From NCBI RefSeq assembly GCF_021021555.1, contig NZ_JAINWA010000001.1, forward strand, positions 868,001 through 932,000: a stretch of DNA of 64,000 nucleotides, in the 5' to 3' direction. Shown piece after piece: positions 1 through 8,530 of the stretch (positions within the stretch are counted from its first letter, which is position 1; each line of letters starts with the position of its first letter). The position numbers and the translations under genes are program-made. This stretch comes from Teretinema zuelzerae. GTDB lineage: Bacteria; Spirochaetota; Spirochaetia; Treponematales; Treponemataceae. The notes under the pieces are model-generated. The model was not told the DNA's origin. It ran no database searches and saw only the letters and a program-made list of their open reading frames with translations.

Positions 1-75
1 CACACCAACTTTGTGGACGGGAACCGGGCTTCTACGGGAAGATTCCTGGTCGCGTCTTTTCGCTCCGGCGGGTGA
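1..75 (+). CDS. C-terminal tail of an unidentified protein (partial)
   Basis: The first 75 bases read as an open frame of 24 residues ending in TGA at 73-75. The residues look protein-like (HTNFVDGNRASTGRF, then a hydrophobic strand). The pattern, a short strand, a Gly/Asn turn and then xGRFLV, is reminiscent of the end of a TRAM domain as found at the C terminus of MiaB-type methylthiotransferases, but that is only an impression from 24 residues. A GC hairpin (67-72 with 78-83) overlaps the stop codon and is followed by TTT, which could be a weak terminator. The rest of the gene lies outside the window. Confidence 0.4.
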   Translation, partial: HTNFVDGNRASTGRFLVASFRSGG

Positions 76-188
76 ATCCCGCCTTTGAAGGATTTGATAC
101 TCATACGCAGATACTATCTTCCGGTACACCCATGAGTCAATACAAAATCGATACATATCGTGCTTTTTTTACCCAATAAAATACGAGA

Positions 189-194
189 TATAAT
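189..194 (+). promoter_or_regulatory. Putative -10 box of the large OmpA-type gene
   Basis: A perfect TATAAT stands at 189-194 in an AT-rich stretch about 100 bases upstream of the gene at 293. The matching -35 position (around 166-171) is T-rich but poor. This would give a leader of about 90 nt. No other gene signal is seen between 100 and 290. Confidence 0.35.
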
Positions 195-292
195 TGTATA
201 GTCAGAGGCTCCGCGTAACGATACTATGTAAATACGTGTTTAAAAAATACAACTATTTGCAGCTGCACGTCTGAATACAGAGGAGGACCCTC

Positions 293-3200
293 ATGAATCT
301 GAAAAAGAGAGCCGGAATCGTGCTGATTCTGGCCGTCTTGAACGCAAGCGTCTTTGCGTATAATCCCCCCGCTGTCGGAGAATCCGCATCGGCCTTTCTA
401 TCGCCCGACCAGCTCGGCGGCTCTTCGAGCGCTGCCGGAAGCGGACTGGGAGCCGTTCTCCCCGGAGAACTCGCGGCGAACCCGGCTCTGGGAGCCGGCG
501 AACAGAGGATCATCCTTGACGCGTCATACGGAGCCCTTTTCGGCACCGAGGACGACACGGGTCTCGGACACTTCATCAATATGGGAGGGCTCTACCCCAC
601 CCGCTGGGCGGTTTTCGGCGGAAGCCTTAACTTCCTGACCTCGCCCTTCGACACCGCACCCCTCGGCACGGCCGCAACCATGCGGGCCTCCGTTTCCAAA
701 GACCTCACCGACCGCTTCTGGATCGGCGCGGGGCTTTCCGGAAGCTACGGCACCGGCTGGGGAGTATCGGGCGACCTGGGAGCCCTTCTGAACCTGGGCG
801 ACGTCTCCTTCATGAAAGACGCCAGAATCGGCGGAAGCGTCACCGGCCTCGGCCGCCCCTTCACCACCGATTCGCAGGGAATCGCGGGCGGAAACGCGGG
901 AGCATATCCTTCAATGTTCACTCCCCGCGTTGGATACGCCGCGACCCTTTTCGGAAATGAATCGTTAGCGCTCGGAGCCTCCGCCGACCTCGCCTTCCCG
1001 ACCTTCCAGAACATGGTCTTCGACGCCGCTGTTCAGGGAGTAATCAAAAACCTCGTAACAATCCGCACAGGATGGAATTTCAACCTCCAGGAAACGATGA
1101 ACGACCGGCCGATCAACCTTCCGTCGGCCTCCGTCGGCGTAAAGCTCGCCCTGGATTCGCCGGACAAGGACTCCTTCCTCGCACGCCACGGCTGGGGCAG
1201 GAGCGAATGGACCCCGACCGCCGCCTTCAGGTCTCTCGGCTACGGAGTATACGCGACGGGAACCGGCGTCAACATGCGGCTCGGCATGGCCGATACACAG
1301 CCGCCTGAGATAACGGTCGACTATCCCGAACCCGTCTACATTTCGCCGAACAACGACGGAACCAAGGACGAACTCCTCGTGCCCGTCTCCATAACGGACG
1401 CGCGCTACATTCTCGGCTGGGCCTTCGTCATCGAAAACGAAAAAGGCGAAGTAGTCAGAACCATCGCCAACAAGGAAGTCCGCACCGAAATGCAGGACAT
1501 CAAGTCCTTCTGGAAGCTGTTAACCAAGGTCAAAGCGGGAATCCCCCTGCCGGAAAACCTCCGCTGGGACGGCATCATGGATTCCGGAGAAACAGCTCCC
1601 GACGGAACCTACTTCTTCCATGTAACCGCTATAGACGATAACGACAATCAGGCGGCAACGGACAAATTCACCGTCTATCTCGACAACACCCTGCCTGTCG
1701 TTTCCGCTATCCCGCCCTCCGGCGGCAACGCGATGATTTTCAGCCCGGACGGAGACGGCAACAAGGACGGCTTCCTCGTCAAGCAGACAGGATCTGTCGA
1801 AGATCTCTGGAAGGCGGAAGTCCTCAACTCCGCCGGCATGGTCGTTCGCACCATCGACACCCGTTCTGCGGCTCCGGCGGACTTCCTCTGGGACGGAAAG
1901 AGCGACTCGCTCTCCATCGTGCCGGACGGCGTGTATTCCTACCGAATCGCGACGACGGACCGCGCGGGCAACTCCGCGAACGCCTCGGTGAACAACATCA
2001 TCGTGGACACCGAAAAGCCGTCGATCAACGTCAGCATCGACATCAACGCCTTCTCTCCCAACGGCGACGGAGTGCGCGACACCGTCCTGCTTACCCCGAG
2101 CATCCCGGTTCTTACCGGACTGATCGGTTGGGACGTTTCAATCGTTTCCAGAACCGGCGCCGAAGTGCGCCGCTACAGCGGCTCGGGAGCGGCCAAGCCG
2201 ATCCCCTACGACGGCTTGAACGCCGAAGGCTCGCCCGCCGCCGAAGCCGACTACCAGGCCGTAATCCGGGCCCGCTACGTCAACGGCCACGCGCCTGAAG
2301 CCCGCTCGCCCTTCTTCAACCTCGACGTCACCGCGCCCGAATCGAGCGTGCGATCGTCTCTCGCAATCTTCTCGCCCGTCGGCGACGGAAAGCTCGACAC
2401 CGTAACCTTCGCCCAGCAGGCTTCGACCGAACAGGCGTGGACCGGAGCGGTATTCGCCCTCGACGCCGAGGGAAATCCCGCCGGCAAGGCGGTTAAAACC
2501 GTACAGCTCGGCTCGTCTCCCGCGGCGACCCTCGTTTGGGACGGACGCGACGACGCGGGAAAACTCGCCCCGGACGGCCGCTACGGCTACCGCATCTCGA
2601 GCACAGACCGCGCGGGAAACACGGGAATCTCCAACCTCGCGGCGGTCGAGCTGAACACTGAAAAAGCAGACCTCATCCTCCAGGCGAGCCTCGCGGCCTT
2701 CTCCCCGAACGGAGACGGCGTGAAAGACTCTATCGCCTTCACCCCCGTCATCAAGGCGACGACCGCGGTTTCTGCGTACGCGCTGACAGTCAGCGACGCC
2801 TCGGGAAAAACCGTGAAAACCTTCTCCGGAAAGGGCAAGGTTCCCGCCTCCTTCTTGTGGAACGGAATCGCCGACCCGGCAGAAGGCGAAACGACCGGAA
2901 CCCGCGCCGCGGACGGAATCTACCGCGCGGCTCTCGCGGTGACCCTCGTCAACCAGCAGGAATCCCGCTCACAGGCTCCCGATTTCGAGATCGACACGAA
3001 GTTCCCGACCATCGAAATATCGGCCCCCTACCTCCTCCTTTCTCCCAACGGAGACGGAAAGAGGGACGACCTCCCCGTCACCCAGCGTTCATCCGACGAA
3101 GAACTGTGGACGGGAGCCGTCCTCGCGAAAGACAAATCTCAAGTACGGACATGGACATGGAACGGCAGCGCAGCGTCCTTCGTTTGGGACGCCGCGGATA

Positions 3201-4363
3201 ATTCGGGCAACCGCCTGCCGGACGGAACCTACTCGTACACGGTCTCCAGCGAAGACAAGGCCGGAAACCGCACGACGCAGACATTGTCGGGCATCGTGCT
3301 GGACGCACGCGTTCCCAAAGCCTTCCTCACCGCCGAACTCCCGGCCTTCTCGCCCAACAGCGACGGAATCAAGGACGCGCAGAAGTTCGCCGTCGTAACC
3401 AGCGTTCCGGACGGCCTTGAATCCTGGAACCTCTCCATCAAGCAGGAAGGCTCCGCCTCTGCCGTAAAGACCTGGTCTTCCGCGGACTCCGCCGTGCTTC
3501 CCGCCTCGATCACCTGGGACGGAACAGACGCCGCAGGCAACATCGCCCACGGCCGCTACATCGCGGAACTCGTCCTCGCGTGGACCAAGGGCGACCGCGT
3601 CTCTGCGGCAACCCCGGCCTTCCTCGTAAACGCGAAGGCTCCGGCTCTCGGAGTGCGCCTCGCGCCGAAATACTTCAGCCCGGACAACGACGGCCTCGAA
3701 GACGAACTGTTCATCAACCTGACCGCCGAGTCCGCCTCCGAGTTCGCGGACTGGTCCTTCGAAATCCGCGAGCCTGCGGGAACCAACGGCAACGTGTTCT
3801 GGAAAACCGGCGGAAACGGAAAGATCGCCGACCGCATCATCTGGGACGGCCGCTCGCTCAAGGGAGAGCTCGTCCAGGCGGCGACCGACTATCCGTTCAC
3901 CTTTACCGTGAAGGACGACCTCGGCATGACCAGCGTGGTGCGCGGCTACATCCCTGTCGACGTCATGGTCATCCGCGACGGCGACAAGCTCAAGATCGCC
4001 GTTCCCTCGATCATCTTCCGCGAGAACGCGGCCGACTTCAACGGCCTGGCCTCCGAGGTCGTGGACAAGAACGTGCAGGTGCTCCGCCGAATCGCGGAAA
4101 TCCTGAACAAGTTCAAGGACTACAAGGTTCAGGTCGAAGGCCACGCAAACAACGTGACCGGCACCCAAAAGGAAGAGGATTCCGAGCTCATCCCGCTGTC
4201 CCTCCAGAGAGCGGACGCGGTGAGAACCTTCCTCATCCAGAACGGAGTCGACGAAACCCGCCTTTCCTCCATCGGAATGGGAGGAACCAGGCCGGTGGCC
4301 AAACGGAACGACCGCGAAAACTGGTGGAAAAACCGCCGGGTAGAGTTCATTCTCATCAAATAA
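293..4363 (+). CDS. Outer-membrane barrel, Ig-repeat and OmpA-domain protein
   Basis: 1356 residues, with an AGGAGG ribosome site just before the ATG. Residues 1-22 form a signal peptide (MNLKKR, then a hydrophobic core, ending near VFAY). Residues of about 25-330 alternate Gly- and aromatic-rich strands and look like an outer-membrane beta-barrel of the PorV/UPF0164 type. Eight modules follow, each opening with a (Y/F)SPNGDGxxD-like loop, near residues 349, 482, 585, 692, 801, 914, 1017 and 1126. Each continues with a WDG...DGxYxY...DxxGN pattern, as in FlgD-type Ig or gliding-motility C-terminal domains. Residues of about 1245-1356 are an OmpA-family domain (GHANN, LSLQRADAV, NRRVEF). Its usual GHTD aspartate is Asn here. 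The inferred role is a link between outer membrane and peptidoglycan. The function is not established. Two terminators follow the gene. Confidence 0.75.
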   Translation: MNLKKRAGIVLILAVLNASVFAYNPPAVGESASAFLSPDQLGGSSSAAGSGLGAVLPGELAANPALGAGEQRIILDASYGALFGTEDDTGLGHFINMGGLYPTRWAVFGGSLNFLTSPFDTAPLGTAATMRASVSKDLTDRFWIGAGLSGSYGTGWGVSGDLGALLNLGDVSFMKDARIGGSVTGLGRPFTTDSQGIAGGNAGAYPSMFTPRVGYAATLFGNESLALGASADLAFPTFQNMVFDAAVQGVIKNLVTIRTGWNFNLQETMNDRPINLPSASVGVKLALDSPDKDSFLARHGWGRSEWTPTAAFRSLGYGVYATGTGVNMRLGMADTQPPEITVDYPEPVYISPNNDGTKDELLVPVSITDARYILGWAFVIENEKGEVVRTIANKEVRTEMQDIKSFWKLLTKVKAGIPLPENLRWDGIMDSGETAPDGTYFFHVTAIDDNDNQAATDKFTVYLDNTLPVVSAIPPSGGNAMIFSPDGDGNKDGFLVKQTGSVEDLWKAEVLNSAGMVVRTIDTRSAAPADFLWDGKSDSLSIVPDGVYSYRIATTDRAGNSANASVNNIIVDTEKPSINVSIDINAFSPNGDGVRDTVLLTPSIPVLTGLIGWDVSIVSRTGAEVRRYSGSGAAKPIPYDGLNAEGSPAAEADYQAVIRARYVNGHAPEARSPFFNLDVTAPESSVRSSLAIFSPVGDGKLDTVTFAQQASTEQAWTGAVFALDAEGNPAGKAVKTVQLGSSPAATLVWDGRDDAGKLAPDGRYGYRISSTDRAGNTGISNLAAVELNTEKADLILQASLAAFSPNGDGVKDSIAFTPVIKATTAVSAYALTVSDASGKTVKTFSGKGKVPASFLWNGIADPAEGETTGTRAADGIYRAALAVTLVNQQESRSQAPDFEIDTKFPTIEISAPYLLLSPNGDGKRDDLPVTQRSSDEELWTGAVLAKDKSQVRTWTWNGSAASFVWDAADNSGNRLPDGTYSYTVSSEDKAGNRTTQTLSGIVLDARVPKAFLTAELPAFSPNSDGIKDAQKFAVVTSVPDGLESWNLSIKQEGSASAVKTWSSADSAVLPASITWDGTDAAGNIAHGRYIAELVLAWTKGDRVSAATPAFLVNAKAPALGVRLAPKYFSPDNDGLEDELFINLTAESASEFADWSFEIREPAGTNGNVFWKTGGNGKIADRIIWDGRSLKGELVQAATDYPFTFTVKDDLGMTSVVRGYIPVDVMVIRDGDKLKIAVPSIIFRENAADFNGLASEVVDKNVQVLRRIAEILNKFKDYKVQVEGHANNVTGTQKEEDSELIPLSLQRADAVRTFLIQNGVDETRLSSIGMGGTRPVAKRNDRENWWKNRRVEFILIK

Positions 4364-4369
4364 AAAAAA

Positions 4370-4408
4370 GCGGGAAGGAAACCTTTCAATAAAGGCTTTC
4401 CTTCCCGC
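4370..4408. terminator. Hairpin after the OmpA-type gene
   Basis: Long near-perfect inverted repeat (GCGGGAAGGAAA with TTTCCTTCCCGC) right after the stop codon. An A-run at 4362-4369 makes it a T-run terminator when read on the minus strand. Confidence 0.7.
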
Positions 4409-4420
4409 GCCCATCCTTCC

Positions 4421-4472
4421 AAAAAAAAAAACGGCGGCGCCCTCCCTATCGAGAAAGCGCCGCCGTTTTTTT
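4421..4472. terminator. Bidirectional terminator between convergent genes
   Basis: ACGGCGGCGC pairs with GCGCCGCCGT, flanked by an A-run on the left and a T-run on the right. It can terminate both the OmpA-type gene (plus) and the methyltransferase gene (minus). Confidence 0.9.
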
Positions 4473-4482
4473 ATACCCGTCC

Positions 4483-5253
4483 CTATTTCCGCGCTACGAG
4501 CACCATGGTGCGGGCTTTTTCGTTATAGGGAGAAAAATCGAAGTCCCCGTAAATTTCAACGGAAGCGAATCCCGAAGCCATGAGAAGACGCTTCAATTCG
4601 ACGGCGGAATACAGCCGTTGCACGAAGGAGTGGTCGATTTTCCGGCCCTCTTCGTCGATGAGCATCCACCGTGAACGCAATCCCTCCCAGGCACCCACTA
4701 CTTCGAACTGGGTGAGCACGGTGAATCCGCCGCGTTCGAACCATTCGCCCTCGGTGAAGTCCCGAACGGCGATCTCCCTGCCCGTCATCTCCAGAATGAA
4801 CCATCCGCCGGTCTTCACCGAAGCGGCTATGTTTTTCAGTATCTGCAGGTCCTCTTCTATCGTGTCGCAATAGCCGAAGCTCGTGTACAGGCTCACGGCG
4901 GCGTCGAAGGCTTCAGGGCGCACATAGGTCCGCAGGTCCGCCTGCTCGAGATCGAGAGACACGCCCTCGTCCTCGGCCGAATCATGGGCAGCGTTCAAAA
5001 ACGGGCGAATAAGATCCACTCCGGTGACCCGGGCTCCGCGCGAAGCGAGCTCGACGGCGATGCGGCCGGGACCGCAGCCGGCGTCGAGAATGGCGGGCCC
5101 TTCGGGAAAAGAGGAGGAAGGAGACCCGATGATCCTGAGAACCCCTTCGGCGACCGCGGGAGCCTCGGCCCACCTCTGCGCGTCGAAAAGAACCGGCGCG
5201 TACTGGGCCCAGAACGATTCGCTCTCAAACCAATCCGTTTTCTTCTGTGTCAT
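4483..5253 (-). CDS. Class I SAM-dependent methyltransferase
   Basis: 256 residues from the ATG at 5253, which has an AGGAGG site. A longer frame upstream has no ribosome site and is unlikely. The Rossmann SAM-binding signature is clear: ILDAGCGPGRIAVELA (motif I), then an acidic residue at the end of strand 2 (VTGVDLI), and DAAVSLYTSFGYC (motif IV region). This resembles the methyltransferase-25/11 families that act on small molecules or quinone precursors, but the substrate cannot be read from sequence. The gene is monocistronic, divergent from ackA and convergent with the OmpA-type gene. Confidence 0.85.
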   Translation of the reverse strand: MTQKKTDWFESESFWAQYAPVLFDAQRWAEAPAVAEGVLRIIGSPSSSFPEGPAILDAGCGPGRIAVELASRGARVTGVDLIRPFLNAAHDSAEDEGVSLDLEQADLRTYVRPEAFDAAVSLYTSFGYCDTIEEDLQILKNIAASVKTGGWFILEMTGREIAVRDFTEGEWFERGGFTVLTQFEVVGAWEGLRSRWMLIDEEGRKIDHSFVQRLYSAVELKRLLMASGFASVEIYGDFDFSPYNEKARTMVLVARK

Positions 5254-5325
5254 CCCGTCCTCCTGATGAGTCTTTTTTATTTCCAATCGCAATAGTACAC
5301 CGGAAAGCGGGAATAATAAACGGTA

Positions 5326-5354
5326 TTGCAACGGAGACTCAATAGGAGTACACT
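5326..5354 (+). promoter_or_regulatory. Putative ackA promoter
   Basis: TTGCAA at 5326-5331 and TACACT at 5349-5354, separated by 17 bases. It lies in the divergent region between the methyltransferase and ackA and gives a leader of about 80 nt. Confidence 0.5.
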
Positions 5355-5440
5355 TATTTGATACGGCGGACGTTCAAGACCGCCTTTCTTTTTTTTATCC
5401 GTCTATTCGCAACGAAAAACATATATTTCAGGAGATTTTT

Positions 5441-6784
5441 ATGGTCATTCTCACACTCAACTGCGGCAGTTCCTCGGCCAAGTATCAGGTATTCGACTGG
5501 GAAAACCGCGATGTCATCGCTTCAGGCGTTGTCGAACGGGTAACCCAGGAAGGCGGTTCCATCACCCATAACGCCAAGGGCAAGAGCGAATACAAGATGA
5601 ACCACGAGTGCCCCAACCACACCATCGCGGTCGAGCTCATCATCCGCACACTCACCGATCCCGAAGTCGGGGTCATCAGCGACATGAACGTCATCAAGGC
5701 TGTCGGACACCGCGTTCTCCACGGCGGAAACAAGTTCACCAAATCGGTCGTCGTCACTCCGGAAATTCTGGACACCTTCAGGGAAGTGCAGGATCTCGGA
5801 CCCTTGCACAATCCCGCGAACATCATGGGAATCGAAGCCGCGCAGAAAGTGCTGCCGAACGTTCCGCACTGCGCGGTCATGGATACCGCCTGGCACCAGA
5901 CCATGCCGGACACCAGCTTCATGTACGCCGTTCCCTACGAGTGGTACGAAAACTACGCGGTCCGCCGCTACGGCTTCCACGGAACCAGCTTCCTCTACAC
6001 CGCCAAGCGCGCCTCCGTCATTCTGGGCAAAAAGCCCGCGGACACGAACGTCATCATCGCCCACATCGGCAACGGCGCCTCCATGTGCTGCGTGAAAAAC
6101 GGCCAGTGCTTCGACACCTCGATGGGCATCACCCCACTCGAAGGCCTCGTCATGGGAACCCGTTCCGGCGACTGCGATCCGGCCCTTGCCTTCTACATGA
6201 TGAGAAAAACAGGCATGACGGTACAGGACGTCGATACCGCCTTGAACAAGAAATCCGGCCTTCTCGGAATCTCCGGGAAATACGTCGACCGCCGCGACAT
6301 CAGCAAGGCGATGGAAGAAGGCGACAAGCGCGCAGAGCTTGCCTTCAAGATGGAAACCTACCGCCTGCGCAAATACATCGGAAGCTATATCGCCGCGATG
6401 GGTCAAAAGCCGGATGCCCTCGTGTTCACCGCCGGAGTCGGGGAATTCCACGCTGGCGTGCGCGCGGAAGTCTGCGCCGGGCTCGAACACCTCGGCATCA
6501 AGCTCGATCCGGCTAAAAACGCGATCGCCCGCACCAGAAATGCGGAAACCTGCATCAGCGCCGACGATTCCGCCATCAAGATTTTCGTCATCCCCACGGA
6601 CGAAGAACTCGTCATGACGGAAGACGCCTACGCGCTCATGAAGGGCTCCTACGACGTGCACACCAAGTTCACGTACTCGTTCCAGTCCAAAGACTATGTG
6701 AACAAGGCGCGGGCCGAAGGCCTCAAGAAAGATATCGAGAAAAACCCCGAGCTGGCCAAAATCGTGGCTACAGCTCCGAAGTAA
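5441..6784 (+). CDS. ackA: Acetate kinase
   Basis: Interconverts acetyl phosphate plus ADP with acetate plus ATP, the energy-yielding last step of mixed-acid fermentation in the cytoplasm. The 447 residues carry the family signatures: [10 protein letters not shown] at the N terminus, GHRVLHGG, the catalytic region [10 protein letters not shown] and YGFHGTS, the phosphate loop HIGNGAS, and [10 protein letters not shown]. There is an AGGAG site before the ATG. It is about 45 residues longer than the usual ~400; the extra is a charged C-terminal tail after the conserved end. No phosphotransacetylase gene is adjacent. The next gene, a PfkB kinase, follows after 24 bases and is probably cotranscribed. 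Confidence 0.97.
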   Translation: MVILTLNCGSSSAKYQVFDWENRDVIASGVVERVTQEGGSITHNAKGKSEYKMNHECPNHTIAVELIIRTLTDPEVGVISDMNVIKAVGHRVLHGGNKFTKSVVVTPEILDTFREVQDLGPLHNPANIMGIEAAQKVLPNVPHCAVMDTAWHQTMPDTSFMYAVPYEWYENYAVRRYGFHGTSFLYTAKRASVILGKKPADTNVIIAHIGNGASMCCVKNGQCFDTSMGITPLEGLVMGTRSGDCDPALAFYMMRKTGMTVQDVDTALNKKSGLLGISGKYVDRRDISKAMEEGDKRAELAFKMETYRLRKYIGSYIAAMGQKPDALVFTAGVGEFHAGVRAEVCAGLEHLGIKLDPAKNAIARTRNAETCISADDSAIKIFVIPTDEELVMTEDAYALMKGSYDVHTKFTYSFQSKDYVNKARAEGLKKDIEKNPELAKIVATAPK

Positions 6785-6808
6785 GGCTGATTGAATAAAG
6801 GGCGGCTT

Positions 6809-7882
6809 ATGAGGATAGCGGGAATCGGAAACGCGTTGCTCGATCTCTTCTGGTTCCCGGACACGGAAGCCGCCCCGGTTCTCGGACTGCACCCGAACAG
6901 CACGGTTCACACCGATCCGGACAGGATGGACGAACTGCTGCTCGGCGTGCCGGCGCCCATACAGGTTTCCGGAGGATCAGCCGCCAACGCCCTGAAGGCC
7001 GCAAGCCTCCTCGGCGAAGACTGCGTCTTCTTCGGCTGCCTGGGCAGCTTCGAACGGGAATACGATCCCTGGGCGAAAGCGTTTCTCGCCGACCTCTCCG
7101 ACTACGGCGTCAGGGCCGTGTGCGAAGGAAGAGGGTCTCAAACAGGGCGCTGCCTGGTCATCAACATGCCCGGCCGCCTCGCCTCGATCGCCTGCGCCCC
7201 CGGCGCCGCTCCTTCCTTCAGGCTTCATCAAATCGATCGCGATCAATACAAGCAGGCTGACTGGGTATTCATCGACGGGCAGGTACTCAGAAACGAAGCG
7301 TTCTTCGATTCAGTCGTCCGGGATTGCCGGGCTGCCGGAATCAAGATCGCCGTAGACGCGGCTTCGCGGATGCTCGCTCATGAGCATGCTCACGCCTTCA
7401 GAAAGCTTCTCGCCGGCGGAAACGCTGTCGTTTTCGCGAATGAAGACGAAGCTACGGCTCTCGCAGGTTCGCTCGCGGATATCATTCCCGGCATACCGCG
7501 GGTTCCGGACCGGGACGCTCTGGTGCATACGGTTTTTTCCTGTCTGACGCGCGAAAGCGGAAGCCGGGAAGACGAAACCAACGCCCTTCCCTGCATTGTG
7601 GAAAAGCGCGGAGAAAAGGGAGCGCGCGCATGGTCGAACGGAGAGGTCTACGAAGCGGCGGCCCCGGTCATCCACTGGCCGCTGGACGAAACCGCGGCGG
7701 GAGACACCTTCGAGGGAGCATGGCTCTCCGCGATCGGCGCGGGCCTTTCCATGCAACAGGCGCTCGAGTTTTCAAACCGGGCTGCCGTTCTCGCGCTCGG
7801 GGTTCCGGGAAGCAGGCTCGACAAAGACGCTTTCCGTCGTCTCAAAGAGGAGCGCCCCGCGCCGGAAGCGAGATCCAGGTGA
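6809..7882 (+). CDS. PfkB-family sugar or nucleoside kinase
   Basis: 357 residues. The ATG at 6809 is preferred over a TTG 18 bases upstream because it starts exactly at the family's N-terminal strand (MRIAGIGNALLD). The ribokinase/adenosine-kinase fold is shown by GGSAANALKAASLLG (substrate site), FGCLG, and the C-terminal PfkB signature DETAAGDTFEGAWLSA. In that signature the anion-hole motif GAGD reads AAGD and the catalytic Asp is kept. The closest pattern is adenosine-kinase-like PfkB proteins. The substrate is uncertain. It lies 24 bases after ackA on the same strand. Confidence 0.85.
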   Translation: MRIAGIGNALLDLFWFPDTEAAPVLGLHPNSTVHTDPDRMDELLLGVPAPIQVSGGSAANALKAASLLGEDCVFFGCLGSFEREYDPWAKAFLADLSDYGVRAVCEGRGSQTGRCLVINMPGRLASIACAPGAAPSFRLHQIDRDQYKQADWVFIDGQVLRNEAFFDSVVRDCRAAGIKIAVDAASRMLAHEHAHAFRKLLAGGNAVVFANEDEATALAGSLADIIPGIPRVPDRDALVHTVFSCLTRESGSREDETNALPCIVEKRGEKGARAWSNGEVYEAAAPVIHWPLDETAAGDTFEGAWLSAIGAGLSMQQALEFSNRAAVLALGVPGSRLDKDAFRRLKEERPAPEARSR

Positions 7883-7910
7883 CTCGCTGCGATTCCCCAG
7901 GGCAAAAACG

Positions 7911-8483
7911 CTAGGTTGCGGATTCGTTCCCGAACGGCCGCGCCAGAATTCCCGCGGCGACTTCCGCTGACTTTTCCCTTCCGCATATAATCCCGATCAA
8001 TTCGAGCGAAAACTCCTCGGCGGCTCCGGGTCCCCGGGCAGTAGTAAGATTTCCGTCGGTAACCACCCTCGCACCGGAAGGGCGCACGTCCAGACTACCC
8101 TCGCAGCCGGGATAGCAGGTCCAGATTCTGCCGGACAGGTGTCCCCACGCGCCGAGCACGACTGCCGGCGCGGCGCAAATCGCGCCCACGTGCTTTTTTG
8201 CCGCGAAAAAACGGGCGGTAAAATCGCGCAGCGACACGGAAGACGCGAGATTTTCCGCTCCCTTCATCCCGCCGGGAAACACGATAAGATCGGGAAAGGG
8301 GGCGCTCTTCAGCGAATCCAGGCTCGCGTCGCATACGATCGAAACCTGATGGGATGAACGCACAGTAATTCCGGTAACGCCGACAGCCACTGTTTCGATG
8401 CCGGCCCTTCTCAGGTAGTCGATGGGCGTTACTGCCTCTACGTCTTCGAACCCGTCGGCCAAGAACACGTACGCGCTTTTCAT
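7911..8483 (-). CDS. DJ-1/PfpI-family protein
   Basis: 190 residues from the ATG at 8483, which follows an AAGGGGAAAG site. The start MKSAYVFLADGFEDVEA is the typical DJ-1/ThiJ N terminus, with the conserved Glu after GFED. The nucleophile elbow AICAAPAVV carries the reactive cysteine. In this family such proteins act as glyoxalase III-like or deglycase/chaperone enzymes under carbonyl or oxidative stress. The exact activity is not assignable. It is convergent with the PfkB kinase (28 bases apart) and divergent from the response regulator operon. Confidence 0.88.
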   Translation of the reverse strand: MKSAYVFLADGFEDVEAVTPIDYLRRAGIETVAVGVTGITVRSSHQVSIVCDASLDSLKSAPFPDLIVFPGGMKGAENLASSVSLRDFTARFFAAKKHVGAICAAPAVVLGAWGHLSGRIWTCYPGCEGSLDVRPSGARVVTDGNLTTARGPGAAEEFSLELIGIICGREKSAEVAAGILARPFGNESAT

Positions 8484-8493
8484 GCTTTCCCCT

Positions 8494-8522
8494 TTCACCA
8501 AACAGATTTTCTACATTATAAT
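8494..8522 (+). promoter_or_regulatory. Promoter of the REC-STAS-REC operon (leaderless type)
   Basis: TTCACC at 8494-8499, a 17-base spacer and a perfect TATAAT at 8517-8522. The ATG at 8531 lies only 9 bases past the -10 box and has no Shine-Dalgarno sequence, so the transcript should have 0-2 leader bases. Confidence 0.6.
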
Positions 8523-8530
8523 GCTACTAT

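Noticed and set aside
3089-4414. 441-residue open frame on the minus strand
   Set aside because: It lies antisense to the OmpA-type gene. The residues are Val/Gly/Asp/Arg-rich without motifs, as expected from the mirror of C-ending codons. It has no ribosome site.
5522-6910. 462-residue open frame on the minus strand
   Set aside because: Antisense to ackA, which has unmistakable catalytic motifs. The composition is typical of a shadow frame.
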